Origin: Astropecten irregularis
Lineage: Eukaryota > Echinodermata > Asteroidea > Paxillosida > Astropectinidae
DNA length: 64,000 nucleotides
Assembly: GCA_963971285.1 (NCBI GenBank)
Contig: OZ020254.1
Location: 18,506,932-18,570,931 of the forward strand
Direction of reading: 5' to 3'
Below, piece after piece: positions 32,301-51,320 of this stretch (positions within the stretch are counted from its first letter, which is position 1; every line of letters begins with the position of its first letter). Position numbers and translations under genes: made by a program. Under the pieces are notes generated by a model. The model was not told the DNA's origin and searched no databases. It saw nothing but the letters and a program-made list of their open reading frames with translations.

Positions 32301-33975
32301 GGTGTCATATGAAAGTTGAGAGTATGTACTTTCCATACATATCAACTTTTCCCCCAAGAATCGTACATTTTTGATTTGGCAGCTGTTTCAAAAGGTTTTT
32401 TTGTAGACTCCCTGTACAGCTTTTAACTGGCGGGTTCTGAGATATTTGGGCTTAGCATGTAAATCCCATGGGATTTTGGCCGGTAACCAGTTAAAAGTGG
32501 TTTACCTGCTCATCATATTTGCTGTGCTCAGCAGTTCCATGAAATTGGTGTCTAAGGCCATGTCCAAAATGTCTGGCTTCGGCCGCGTCGTCACGAATAT
32601 CAAGGAAGGTGACTTCGTTGTGGCCGGGCCGACCTCAGCTGCTTGCATGTTTGCAATCATGGATTCAAATCGTCTATTGATAAAAGGCACGTCCCAATTC
32701 TACTGGCTAAATCCAGTACTAAGACACAGTTGCAGCCACAGTCGTAGTCAGTGACCACAGCCAGAGATTTGGGACACGGAATTAGTGTTGAACATCCTTC
32801 ATTTGTTAGGTGATTCTCCCCTCCATGACTGTGTGAGACGTGGCTTCGTGGACTGCATCAGGGAATTGCTTCTCCGTGGAGCTGATGTCAACAAGCTGAA
32901 CGCCATCGGGCTGAGCCCGGTCCACTTTGCTGCCGTTCCCTCGGAGACCTTCTCTCCTGAAGTGATGGAGACACTAGTGACCTATGCCCAAGACCTAGAC
33001 GTGGATCAGGCAGTCGGTGGATGCGGAAACTTCCAACACAAGCATGGGATGTCAGGTGAGGGTTCTGGCTGTAGATTCTGGCTTGGTTGAATGCAGCCTT
33101 TGGACCAAGGCCATTCCTCCAACCCCTGCCATCAACCCTAGATATGTTCCCCTAAACGCTGTTAATAGATAGCTTCAATGGAATCCTATCCCCTACCCCT
33201 AATCCTCTTCCTGGAACATACTAGGTGGCAAGTGCGTTAGGCACTCGCCTCTCACCAATGTGGTTTAGGTTCGATCCCAGCTTGGATCATATGTGAGTAG
33301 AGTTGTGCGTTGGTTCTCTCCTATGCTACAAGGGTACTTCGATTTTATAGGACTCTCAAAGCTTTATTCTCTTGAGATCTCATTTCTCTTTCCATATAAC
33401 CTCCCAACTTCTTCCTCAAGAAGACATTTCATCCATGCCACTAGTTGATGGAGTTATTAACCTTTCCTCCTGTTCTAGGGATCAAAGCCCTGCAGCTAGT
33501 TGCCTTTGAGCCCGATATTGATATCCACGTCCACAACTTTCACACGGTGGAGTTCCGGCTCAGTCGCACCTTCAAGCTCATCACCTCCGACCCCAGACGT
33601 CCCATGCGACGACCCCACTGTGCCACCTGCCTCATACGCCACGGCGCAGACTTCAACATCACCTACAAGGGCCGGACGTTGCTCCAGCAGGAAGTCTACA
33701 CTCAAGATGGCGATGATTCCTTACTGACCACCATCGTGAGGGCAGCTCTGACTCTGCCCGTTCCCGACAGACCTACGGGGATGCTGGCTGTCGACATCAG
33801 CGAGAAGACCCAGGAGAAACTAAAGTGGTTGAGGGAACTGTTTGCATCCCCAAGGAGTCTACAGCAGTGCTGTAGGGTCAGGATCAGACAATTGCTTGGA
33901 TGTCGGAAACTGAGCAGATTGAATGAGCTTCCCTTGCCCCCATCACTTCAAGACTACTTGATTCTTAAAAGCTAA
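29311..33975 (+). CDS. Ankyrin-repeat and SOCS-box (ASB-type) protein, complete
   Basis: Six exons join in frame: 29311-29445, 30382-30517, 31169-31306, 31751-31942, 32810-33055 and 33479-33975. They give 447 residues. Ankyrin repeats are evident: TPLMGAAQ, TPLHVASAQGHPDCVRLFL, TALHLAARDSHVACIEELI, CLSYAAQ, SPLHDCVRRGFVDCIRELL and GADVNKLNAIGLSPVHFAA. The C-terminal about 42 residues form a SOCS box, with an elongin-BC part (SLQQCCRVRIRQLLG) and a Cul5 part (LNELPLPPSLQDYL). Such proteins are substrate receptors of Cul5-RING ubiquitin ligases: ankyrins bind the target and the SOCS box binds elongin B/C and Cul5. The substrate and exact ASB orthologue are not determined. The single Met start is followed by a short acidic N-terminus. 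Introns contain repeats (30585-30870, 31060-31130, 32063-32210, 32555-32775, 33225-33340). Confidence 0.93.
29597..29968. repeat. Two small MITEs in ASB intron 1
   Basis: 29597-29690: TGTAAAGTTTGGGACCC against GATCCGAACTTTACA. 29706-29968: GGAAAGAATTCCACTGATGA against ATCAGTGGAATTCTTTCC. A related end of the second lies at 55078-55106. Confidence 0.7.
30585..30870 (+). repeat. tRNA-derived SINE family E, copy 3
   Basis: GTCTGGTGTGTCATGTTCAA, B box GGTTCGAATCC, ATGGGCTAGTGGTGCTTGCA and ACTCCCCAGGGAGCTGAGAT, ending in AATAATAAT. Confidence 0.85.
31060..31130 (-). repeat. tRNA-like fragment (T-arm half)
   Basis: CAGGTGGGATTCGAACCCAC with CGACCTCCTGCTA is the complement of a tRNA T-arm and variable region. 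A similar piece occurs at 37318-37376. No A-box half was found. Confidence 0.6.
31388..32210. repeat. Two truncated family C MITEs flanking ASB exon 4
   Basis: 31388-31480 starts AAGGTACTATCATACTTTGG. 32063-32210 starts AAAAGGTATTATCATACTTT and keeps AGTCCCATTCTGTGCCCA. Exon 4 (31751-31942) lies between them. Confidence 0.7.
32555..32775. repeat. MITE family J, copy 1
   Basis: GGAAGGTGACTTCGTTGTGG matches, in inverse, the copy at 41640-41893. It ends with CCAGAGATTTGGGACAC. Confidence 0.7.
33225..33340 (+). repeat. tRNA-derived SINE family F, copy 2 (head only)
   Basis: GGTGGCAAGTGCGTTAGGCA, B box GGTTCGATCCC and GAGTAGAGTTGTGCGTTGG match the copy at 10925. Confidence 0.8.
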
Positions 33976-34119
33976 ATTACTACCAAGTTCTATCAATCCC
34001 TCTGATATTTTGGCTTAAGGAACCTTCATGCATCTACCATAATCCAATACCATACACCTATGCATCTCACATGCCCAATTTGTCAGCAATATTCATACAA
34101 GAAATTGTTGGCAGCACTA

Positions 34120-34262
34120 AGGCCTATGGCCGACAAACAGCTTACTGGTTCCAAACAGAGCCCATTGTTTGGAACATCGAAAAATTACCACCGGTTCTTC
34201 TCAGAACCACACACTCTCATAGAAGAGATTACATGGTGACACCGCAAACCTACCTTCTTTTA
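34120..34262. repeat. Foldback family H, diverged half copy
   Basis: GGTTCTTCTCAGAACCACAC, ATAGAAGAGATTACATGG and GACACCGCAAACCTACC match the right arm at 26665-26925. Confidence 0.65.
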
Positions 34263-34596
34263 CTACACCCACCATGCATTGCTTCAAGTCTTATTTAGTT
34301 TACTGGTTGCTTTTAACCCCTTCCGCCTGGGAAGCATCTTTAGCAGTTTGCCTCATGGTGTGAAAATATTCATGATTGCTTTGTTATTTCCATTGAAAAA
34401 CATTGAATAGGGGTACTGTCTGGAACAAGAGGTTCAATGTCCCAAAAAATTTGCTCATTGTGGAACATTTACCCCTTTGATTTGTTTTTGAATAGATATC
34501 CATTTTCAGGCAGACTGAAATCTGTGAGTTCCGAACACAGCTGCAGTGACATAGATTACGTCTGACTGGAATTCGGGATATTGTCTGGTGGTGTTC

Positions 34597-34695
34597 AACC
34601 ATTGTGTGCCCGCATTATTTACGCTGAGATCCCTGCACACATAGCCCGGCCAGATAACCTCTATTTGACAAGTGGCTGATAATGAGGCCAAAAAA
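34597..34695. repeat. Dispersed repeat K, copy 1
   Basis: TTGTGTGCCCGCATTATTTA and GGCCAGATAACCTCTATTTG match 36390-36475 (TGTGCCCGCATTGTTTACC, GGCCAGATGACCTCTATTTG) in the same orientation. Confidence 0.7.
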
Positions 34696-34699
34696 CAAA

Positions 34700-35047
34700 A
34701 TCCCGGGCTAAATGGGTTTAACAGCAGGGCTATAACTCTTCAGTAAAGTATTCGACACACAAAACAAATATTCCCCTGAATATGATGTTAATTTATTTCT
34801 GAAATAGAAACTTGACTGTATTTTTAGAATGTTTTTCTCTGACTTTCTTTCTTTATGTTCCCATTGCTTGAACTACAGCATTCAGTTTTGTGGTAAAGGC
34901 TCTTTTCGGGATGAAAGGTGAGCTTTTCAAAACACTAATTTATGTAATCTCCAATATTATCCAAAGCATTGGGCTTCAAAAAAAAACTGAAGTTGGGAGC
35001 TCTTTTCAGAGGACATAAATGGTTCAAAGAGCAGAATTTGGTTTTGT
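34700..35047. other. Spacer, nothing identified
   Basis: AT-rich. No exon or repeat recognised. Confidence 0.35.
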
Positions 35048-35507
35048 AGTGATCAGTATAGTCTTGGTTCATGACTATGTTGTCATTTGTTTACTCGAAC
35101 CAATTACTTGCACTGACCTGCACGCACGTACGTACATGTTCAAGACCTCTCTATAATAACGTCTTGGGAATCCTGTAAAGGCTGTGAGTTGCGTGCGCAC
35201 CTCATTATGTAGCGCATCTACTCCATGACGACACACTGTTGAATATGTATGATTACCTGCACTGGCTTGCATGCACAGACATGTACGTGTATATTAATAG
35301 GCTTCACCTGATTCAAAAGTAACGGATCCGCATTGTGTTTCCCCACGTTTTCGGAGGGAGATTTTACAGGATTCCCAAGACTTTGTTTCAGAGAGGCCTT
35401 TATGTACATGTACGTGCGTGCCTGTGGGTCAGTGCGGGTAATCGGTTCGTACATTCGAGTGAATAACAACATAGTCGTGAACCAAGACTATGATCAGATG
35501 ATCAGTA
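35048..35507. repeat. Large foldback element (about 460 bp)
   Basis: CAGTATAGTCTTGGTTCATG at the left against GTGAACCAAGACTATGATCA at the right, with further inner inverted blocks (ATTACTTGCACTGACCTGCA against GGGTCAGTGCGGGTAAT). Confidence 0.8.
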
Positions 35508-35752
35508 CTGTAAGAATGGCGTTCAGTAAAAACAGTACAACGCTTTTACATGAAATGTATTGATTTGTATTCAAATAAAAATGCTTTGCTACCATTGTGA
35601 CTGCATTAATTTCAATTGCCAAGCTTATTATCTACCCGGAGTTCGGTAGGTCGGTTGGTAAGCCCAGTGGTTCAATTGTTAGTCTCAGTGTTTACCTGAC
35701 CAAGAAAGTCAGCAACTCAGAATCTCTGCTAGTTTGATTCACCATACCGATT

Positions 35753-35923
35753 TATAGACCCTATTCATGGTGCATCCATCCTACATTCAAAGCAGTGCAA
35801 TCAAACCAAGACTTGGGTTCCAAGTAGTCTGGTACCCGTTTTCTTTTCAGAATTGGTGTTATCATTTCCAAAGGGTATACAAGAAAGGTGACAAGATGGA
35901 TGCACCATGAATAAGGTCCATTC
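35753..35923. repeat. MITE family L (about 170 bp)
   Basis: ACCCTATTCATGGTGCATCC at the left against GGATGCACCATGAATAAGGT at the right. Confidence 0.8.
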
Positions 35924-36151
35924 TGGTGATTAACTTGACTATTAAGCGGAGTGCCGTATCAGTTTAGCTTGAGGCATGCGCATCGGCGCATCATCACGTC
36001 CTCAATCAATTGAAAACTGTATCCATACATTTAGCCTCCTCCTCAAGAACTTCCATTCCATCGGCTGAAGGTACAGTTACATTCACATGCTGGAGCATAC
36101 TAGCATTCCACAGTTCTCACAAGAATCTTATACAGTCTGAAGATTTTGTTG

Positions 36152-39100
36152 TCAGCTCTTGTCCAGGATCTCAGGATGGTTGGCCCAGAACTCCTCACCA
36201 ATGATATCCGTGTGAAGCACCTCTACCTTCCTCCTCCTCCTCACCACCTCCCGTTCTACTTCTTCACTGGAGGTTTTACTCTGGCAACGCTTCACAGTCA
36301 CTTCATCCACCTGTTTTCAAAATACGAGGAATACAAGATTGGAAACTTATGAAGGTGGTAGTCAGGCCGTGTCCCAAATCTGTGTGCCCGCATTGTTTAC
36401 CAGAGCTTCCTGAACACATGACCTGGCCAGATGACCTCTATTTGACCGGTGACTGATAAAGAGGTCAGTACAAGCAAAGCAAAAAAAAATAAAAAGTAGA
36501 CAGACGATCAACTCACCATTGTCCAGATCAGTACGCTTCCTTTCCGAAACCACTCGGACTCATTATTGTAGTTGATTCCGAACTCGGAAAACAAAAGCTC
36601 ATTCTTGTCACAGGAAAACGTGCCCTGTGTGCATAGAAAGTCGTAACATCAATGCAAATCATAGATGACGATTAGCTAGAATTTCTAGAGATCTTTCAAA
36701 TTCACACCAACTACTAAAAAGAAGTCAAAGAAATGACGAACAAAATAATGCCTAGTGATTTCATTTCATTTCAAGTGTAACCATCCATAAAGCAATAACA
36801 TCAACATTGAAGATTTAGGTAGCACTTTAAAGGTAACAACTACACAAGCTTTAGTAACAACTACTTTATCAGGGGTCGATTTCACCAAACTCATCGTAAC
36901 TTGCTATCAATTGTAGGACTTATGATGCATTGCAGCCCTATGTAGCACATGATGGGGTATCCTTCGTAACTCGAGATACAATCGATTGTAGGGATTCGTG
37001 AAATAGACCTCTGATGAACTATGAAAGCTTATGTAGTTACTACCCAATAGTCTTTAAGTGCTAATTAAATTTTCTATACTATTTTAATAGATTAACATGG
37101 CTACCCATGGTATACTTCAACTGTTCAATATAAAAGTTATCTTTAGGAATCCCAGCAAATTATCAATGAATCAACGAAATACATTCTTTGTCTTTAAATT
37201 GTGTGATGTTACAGCTCTTATTAGTGATGATGTGACTCATTTGACCATTGTTATTAATGATTTTTCTTTGGGAGATAGAATTATGCAAGTTAGGCTTGCA
37301 CATGAAAGTGCATACACTTGCTCAGGTGGGATTCGAACCCACGACCACCTGCTTACTAGTGCTTACTAGTGATTAAAGAGACCTACCCGCAGTTTCTCCT
37401 CAGCCTCCTTGTTAGTCAGCCCGCCATCTTGAACCAGTTTCCAGAAACACGTGTTGTACAAGTTATTGATGTGACCTGGGATAGAATGATCAATAACGAC
37501 ATGATGGGCTCAATGCTTATGCATTAATTCCTTGTGTCATCTTCTGATTGCTAATTTGCTATTAGCAGCAGCAGTGTAATATATAACTCCATATACACCG
37601 ATCCGATGGCGTGACATACCATCCGCCATTACTGCAGTGTCCCCGCCCGCCTTTTGTCCGGCGACAAAAGAATTTACTCTGTCCTGCAGGGTGTACATCC
37701 CGGAAGTATAGAGTGCAGCGAACATAAATTCTTTTGTTGCCGGACAAAAGGCGGGCGGGGACACTGCAGTAATGGCAGGTGTTTCCTACCTCCATGGTCA
37801 CGCCGTCGGATCGGTTTATACAATACGGGCGATTCCAAATAATGCACCACCATGAGTTTGCAAGGAGTTGGCCAATCACAATGCACGGGATAGGTTGACC
37901 CTTTCCAGATGCGAATTGCATTGGATCGACAAATTCAGTGAATTGTGATTGGCCAACGCATAAATACCAAGCAAAATCTCAAAAATACCACCCATAATTT
38001 GGAGATCGTCGGTGTCTACTTACAATCCGCCTGTCGCCAACTCAGATAGTCCCTAAGATTTTGCTTGCTAGGATACAGGACGACGCGACCATCAAAGGCC
38101 GGCGGGTACTGCAGTTGTTGGTTCGGGAAATATTTACTCCAGTGAAAGACAAAGCATGAGGAGAAGAGAGACACCATGTTGGTCATTAGCTTGCTGGAAG
38201 AAAAGAAAAAGTAAAATGATCATAAATAAGTTAAATATTTTTACTGGAGTGGGATTCGAACCAGTGAACACCAGGAATACCAAACAGTCAATTTTTCTTT
38301 TCAATGACTTAAAATAACCCATGCAGTTTCCCCATTGGTTATTTGTTTCCCCGATTAGATATTTGATGATTAAGGCAATAGTCGATCAACTTTTGTTATA
38401 GTATAATTACATGTACATGTATACAGATTCAATTATATCTTCTTTTCAGAATGATTCTTAAATTTGCTGTGAGCAAAACGACTGGCCTTAAATTCAGCCT
38501 CTGAGCATAAGACTCTATTTTAGTCCCATCAAATTATTATAAACCTAACAAACAGGAATGACAACAAAGATAATTGACTATTAGGGACACCACCAACATA
38601 GGGCTGGATAGCTCAGTTGGTAGAGCACCAGTACAGTATTCCAGTGGTTGCTGGTTCGAATCCTGCTCCAGTCAATTTTTCTTTGTTCGCTTCTCAATGA
38701 CTTAAACAAAAATTCCCATCGATAAGGAAATCGTCACCTCGCCCTCCGGCTGAACTGCGTGGTCTCCCTACGGAATACAAAGCTGTACTCGTCGCTCTGC
38801 CCGTATGCAATCACGACATCTTTGAATTCGTCCATCACACATTCGGCGCAGAAGTTCATGAGCCCAAGGCCCCTGGTGTCATTGGGCTTCTTGAAGCTGT
38901 GGGCCTCGGCAAACCTGTGGAGAGGAAATCCCAATGGGGGAATATAGTAAATAAGTAAGTATGACAGTATTTGGTCTTTAAACAACAAAAACGGTGCCCG
39001 AAGTGAAGAACGCATAAGATTATATAAAAGGTGAACAAATTTGCCAAGATGGGGATGGGACCGAAGGAGTACCGCACGATGGTAGATGCGGCAACGCACT

Positions 39101-39719
39101 GCCACGGCGCATGCTCCCACCAATTGATCATTAACTAGAAATCATAATTCTCTAATTAGTATTTTAGCAATCTAGTCACAACTATTGTTTAGCCGAAGTA
39201 GATCCTTATCATTTGATTGGAGGATTGTACTTTTAAGTATGTCATATGATATTTCATAAATAGACTAATTTCATGGCTTACGTCACAAACACAATACGTA
39301 ACTGGTCAACAGAGGGCGCGTGTTATGCCCATGATCACTAGTAAAATGGCAGCTGTTCAAGCAATTCCTTGTTCAGTGCTGAAGGACAAATACAGATTTT
39401 ACAAATGACTATATTATATAGATGATGTTATATAAAACAAATTTAGTGAATGTTAACGCGTGCAATGGTAAGAATGTTTACATGAGTTGAGATATGTCAA
39501 CGAGCCACAACATTATTACACTCATAAACGTTCATTATTTGTATATTATTGTTGATTATTGAAATTATAAAAATGTTATTAATATTATTATTAAGACTAT
39601 TTTTTAGTAAATTACTTATGGAATCCCCTTCCATCCAGCCTCATAACAATCCAGCAGTTTGGTAGCAGCTTATCAACATCCTCAAACTGACGCACATACT
39701 CGTACTTGCTATTGGCCAT
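36152..39719 (-). CDS. THG1L: tRNA-His guanylyltransferase, complete
   Basis: Six exons on the minus strand: 39719-39616, 38914-38738, 38193-38024, 37475-37387, 36624-36517 and 36310-36152. All join in frame and give 268 residues. THG1 adds a G at the -1 position of tRNA-His by 3'-to-5' polymerisation, creating the identity base for histidyl-tRNA synthetase. The metal-binding residues are present: [12 protein letters not shown] (Asp29, Gly30) and [10 protein letters not shown] (Asp76). Further family motifs are [42 protein letters not shown] and RKGSVLIW. The length is close to the human protein without its mitochondrial leader, and no leader is visible, so a cytosolic or nuclear form is likely. 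It lies head-to-head with RAB24. Introns contain several MITEs. Confidence 0.95.
36390..36475. repeat. Dispersed repeat K, copy 2
   Basis: Matches 34597-34695 over GTGTGCCCGCATTGTTTACC and GGCCAGATGACCTCTATTTG. It lies in THG1L intron 5, beside the exon 5 donor. Confidence 0.7.
36821..37062. repeat. MITE O containing a nested family B MITE
   Basis: The outer ends are AGCACTTTAAAGGTAACAAC and CTTTAAGTGCTA, with ACACAAGCTTT against AAAGCTTATGT inside. Family B copy 6 (36872-37011) sits within. Confidence 0.75.
37318..37376 (-). repeat. tRNA-like fragment (T-arm half)
   Basis: CTCAGGTGGGATTCGAACCC and ACGACCACCTGCTTACTAG match the fragment at 31060-31130. It lies a few bases from the THG1L exon 4 donor. 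Confidence 0.6.
37585..37832. repeat. Foldback element in THG1L intron 3
   Basis: Left blocks CACCGATCCGATGGCGTGAC, CCATTACTGCAGTGTCCCCG and CCCGCCTTTTGTCCGGC are mirrored by GCCGGACAAAAGGCGGG, CGGGGACACTGCAGTAATGG and GTCACGCCGTCGGATCGG. The arms are about 95 bp and well conserved. Confidence 0.85.
38235..38330 (-). repeat. Family D element, rearranged copy
   Basis: ACTGGAGTGGGATTCGAACC (complement of the tRNA-like end) runs directly into TCAATTTTTCTTTTCAATGA, so the two ends are fused by an internal deletion. Confidence 0.6.
38550..38706 (+). repeat. Family D element, copy 6 (best tRNA-like end)
   Basis: GGCTGGATAGCTCAGTTGGT, AGAGCACC and GGTTCGAATCCTGCTCCAGTC. The 7-bp acceptor can pair (GGCTGGA with TCCAGTC, one G-T pair) and the D-arm is intact. 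The anticodon and T arms have mismatches, so it is tRNA-derived rather than functional. Confidence 0.75.
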
Positions 39720-40883
39720 TCCAGCTTATTTAAAGACAATTTCAATCAAATATTCATTTCCTTTTTCTGCCGGTATGTTTGTTGTGGTGCTGATACAATC
39801 GCACACATGGACTGTCTTGTTTCTAGACTTCTTTGAATAGCAAACCGCACACAACAGCACCAGTCTAAACTGTGAAGCGATTGTTTACATTTTCCAGGTG
39901 CGTTCGTTTAGCCTCCGCGAGTCTACGCTACTCAACCTCATCCGCACCCTCTCGTTCATTTTGTGCAGGATTCACGACCATTCTCATGACAGGCTGCCCC
40001 GTGAAAGCTAAACGAACGCATCCTGTCATTCACCTTTCAACTTTACACAAAAAGTCACGATATTATAATGCGCACGCGCGGTGAGGTAATGGTACAAGTT
40101 GACCTTTGACACGAGTAGAGAGGGCGAGTCGTCTCTAGCTCTTTGCTGCAAATTATTGGCCAAAATGCTTCAGTTTTTAGCCGTTCCAGGCTTTAAAAAT
40201 GGCTCTACGATCGAAAGGAGTGTCTTTTGTGTCTCTTAAAGCTGTTTGAGTTGGACGGTTGTCAAGGAGACGGGCCGAAATTGACGTTTCACTTTGAACA
40301 GTTGGTGGTGATGAAACCAGGTTGCAGTTGCACTTGCAGTTTGCTTGCATTACTTTGCAAAATGCAAAATGTAGTTTTGTAGTTGTACACACAATTTCTC
40401 ATCACAGTAATAAATACTGTCACTGACTCATAAGTCATACTGCAGTGAGTGGTATTTGGAAGTTCTAGAAACAGTCACAAATTGAAACACGATTATTGTG
40501 GGAATCATGATTGTTTGTGTGTAAAATCTGTTGATGATAAATTGAAAAGAAGTTTGTTTTTATCAGTCAATCACATTTTTGATTTAAAATAGGCCTAACT
40601 GGAAAGTGATACTTAACAGGCCTAACTGTAGCCCTGGTCTAGGCATCATTTAATTCTGGATGTTAACACATGGATTCTGTGGCAATGACTGAGACTGTAG
40701 GTTTTGAGCTGGAAGAACTGCTAGACTTTGGAAGTTGAATCGCCTTTTTGAAGTGGTTAAATTTGACGATTATCAAACTGCTATCCTTTGCTACAACGTC
40801 AACGGGAAGTTTTAAGATTGCTCCTTCATTGAAGTAAACTGCAAATTTTGGATAAGTTCCACAAGGATTGTTCAATTCACACA
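39720..40883. promoter_or_regulatory. Shared upstream region of THG1L and RAB24
   Basis: The two start codons face away from each other across 1164 bp, so both promoters must lie here. A perfect 14-bp inverted repeat (TGCGTTCGTTTAGC at 39899-39912, inverse at 40007-40020) lies near the THG1L side. A near-consensus DR1 nuclear-receptor-type site (TGACCTTTGACA) is at 40100-40111. No TATA box was seen. Confidence 0.55.
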
Positions 40884-49348
<8,465 letters not shown>

Positions 49349-49396
49349 CCAATCACTGTCACAGGCTTCTAGCTACCCTATCACCTCGTCCCAGCC

Positions 49397-49880
49397 AGCC
49401 AATCACCTCGTCCCATCCAGCCAATCACCTCGTCCCAGCCAGCCAATCACCTCGTCCCATCCAGCCAATCACCTCGTCCCAGCCAGCCGATCACCTCGTC
49501 TCAGCCAGCCAATCACCTCATCCCAGCCAGCCAATCACCTCATCCCAGCCAGCCAATCACCTCGTCCCAGCCAGCCAATCACATCGTCCCATCCAGCCAA
49601 TCACATCGTCCCAACCAGCCAATCACCTCGTCCCAGCCAGCCAATCACCTCGTCCCAACCAGCCAATCACCTCGTCCCATCCAGCCAATCACCTCGTCCC
49701 AACCAGCCAATCACCTCGTCCCATCCAGCCAATCACCTCGTCCCATCCAGCCAATCACCTCGTCCCATCCAGCCAATCACCTCGTCCCATCCAGCCAATC
49801 ACCTCGTCCCAGCCAGCCAATCACCTCGTCCCAGCCAGCCAATCACCTCGTCCCAACCAGCCAATCACCTTTCATCCCTG
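49397..49880 (+). repeat. 22-bp minisatellite with a CCAAT box in nearly every unit
   Basis: Unit AGCCAATCACCTCGTCCCAG plus two bases, 21 full units and a partial one, phase kept throughout. All but one unit (CCGAT) contain AGCCAATCAC. It begins just after the RAB24 stop codon, whose own context reads TAGCCAATCAC. The long open frame across it is a result of the 22-bp period. Confidence 0.95.
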
Positions 49881-50101
49881 TTGAAAACATCCCTTTCATT
49901 GGACACAAGACAAGCCTGGTTCTTCTATTCAAGCAGATCTGAGATTATCATGTAGCCTGTTGTCTCGGCTACAGCCATGGTTTCTTTACATAGCTTAAGT
50001 TCTTAGCACAAAAAACCTGCCAAGTACTGATGTATTTTTGCTTATCAAGCAAAAATAAGTATTGCCACTGGTCAAAATATATTGTAATAATTATTATGCC
50101 T

Positions 50102-50107
50102 ATTAAA
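50102..50107 (+). promoter_or_regulatory. Possible polyadenylation signal ATTAAA for RAB24
   Basis: Variant hexamer about 750 bp after the stop codon. Use of this site is uncertain. Confidence 0.35.
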
Positions 50108-50990
50108 TGACATTAACTTAATAATCCTTTGTATTAAAAGATGATAAAATTTTGGTCGGCTGTTGGTTCAAGTAATCTCGTGGGAAACTGTCAGGGGAAG
50201 AAAGCGGCAAGTCTCCTCTCATTTGGGACTGATTTTCCAACCCTACAAAGTGCCTGTTGCCTCGAGGTACAGCCAGATATAACCCGAATGTCTCATGAAA
50301 TTCTACCACTGGAAATTAACAGCCGTTAAAAATTGACAATGTGGAAATTGAGGACTTTCAAATTGTGTGCCCAATGTTATATTAATAATGCATTGTGGTG
50401 TTGTCGCACTTTATTTTCAGACTAATTTTAATACCGAAACCTGGTTTGACGTCTCGTTGCTTTACTTCACTTTTTTTCTAGTAGACTTATTCACCCTTGG
50501 GATGTACACAGAAAAGGTAATCTTGACATTGCTCCAAGCTTTTTTGTACAAAATACAAAACAAGCAACACCCAGCATGGCCGCTGGCAAAATTTGTTAAA
50601 TTACCCTTTTTTCTCTTGTACACTATGGCATTCACTATTTAGTATTATAATCACCTCACAAATTTTTTTTTTTGTACTCAATTTCAATACGTGAAACATT
50701 CCTTTCTGCAACTAAATTAAATCTATACTTTGCATTATGCTTTCTTCCTTGTACATTTTGATTACGAAAAAGAGCCATTTCTTTTTAATTTTCCTGAAAT
50801 TTTGGATGTGAAAAGTGGTTTTTATGTTGTGGCAAACACTTCACTGCCAGCTATGCTGTACTGCTACTAGTAAGGAATTATAGGTGCGACTCTTCGTGCT
50901 TAGAAAAGGGGCCATACAAGAATTTCAAAAGAAAGAAGCTGTAAGCTTGTTTAGAAGTCCACACGTATTTAAAGTTATAATACATGATTG
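50108..50990. other. Intergenic spacer, nothing identified
   Basis: No exon or repeat recognised. Confidence 0.35.
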
Positions 50991-50991
50991 T

Positions 50992-51320
50992 TAAAGGTCA
51001 CAGAACACTGATTTAATATGTGCATGAAATAATAAACCTGTGAATATTTGAGCTCAATCAGACATCTGAGTCACGATAAAACAGCGAAAACCCCACTGAA
51101 TTTTTCTTATAAAACATTAAGAATGGTTTTGATCTTACCCTGAGATTAAAACTGTTTTCGGTCTTTGTTTTAATAATTTCTGGATAAATACAGCATTTCA
51201 GGTGGAAATATTTTAATGTTTCTACCAGCACCATCTTGATACCCTGAAAGTTATACATAAATCTGTTAACATTGCATTGGGTGTGTTTATACTAATCCTG
51301 TATTATACCTTTAACATGTC
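50992..51320. repeat. MITE family C, copy 10
   Basis: TTAAAGGTCACAGAACACTG at the left. Then GAGCTCAATCAGACATCTGA, TTCTGGATAAATACAGCATT and TCCTGTATTATACCTTTAA. Confidence 0.8.

Noticed and set aside
32446..32754. 102-residue open frame in ASB intron 4
   Set aside because: Overlaps MITE J; no protein features.
38605..38675. tRNA gene
   Set aside because: Acceptor and D-arm pair, but anticodon and T-arm do not; dispersed repeat flanks.
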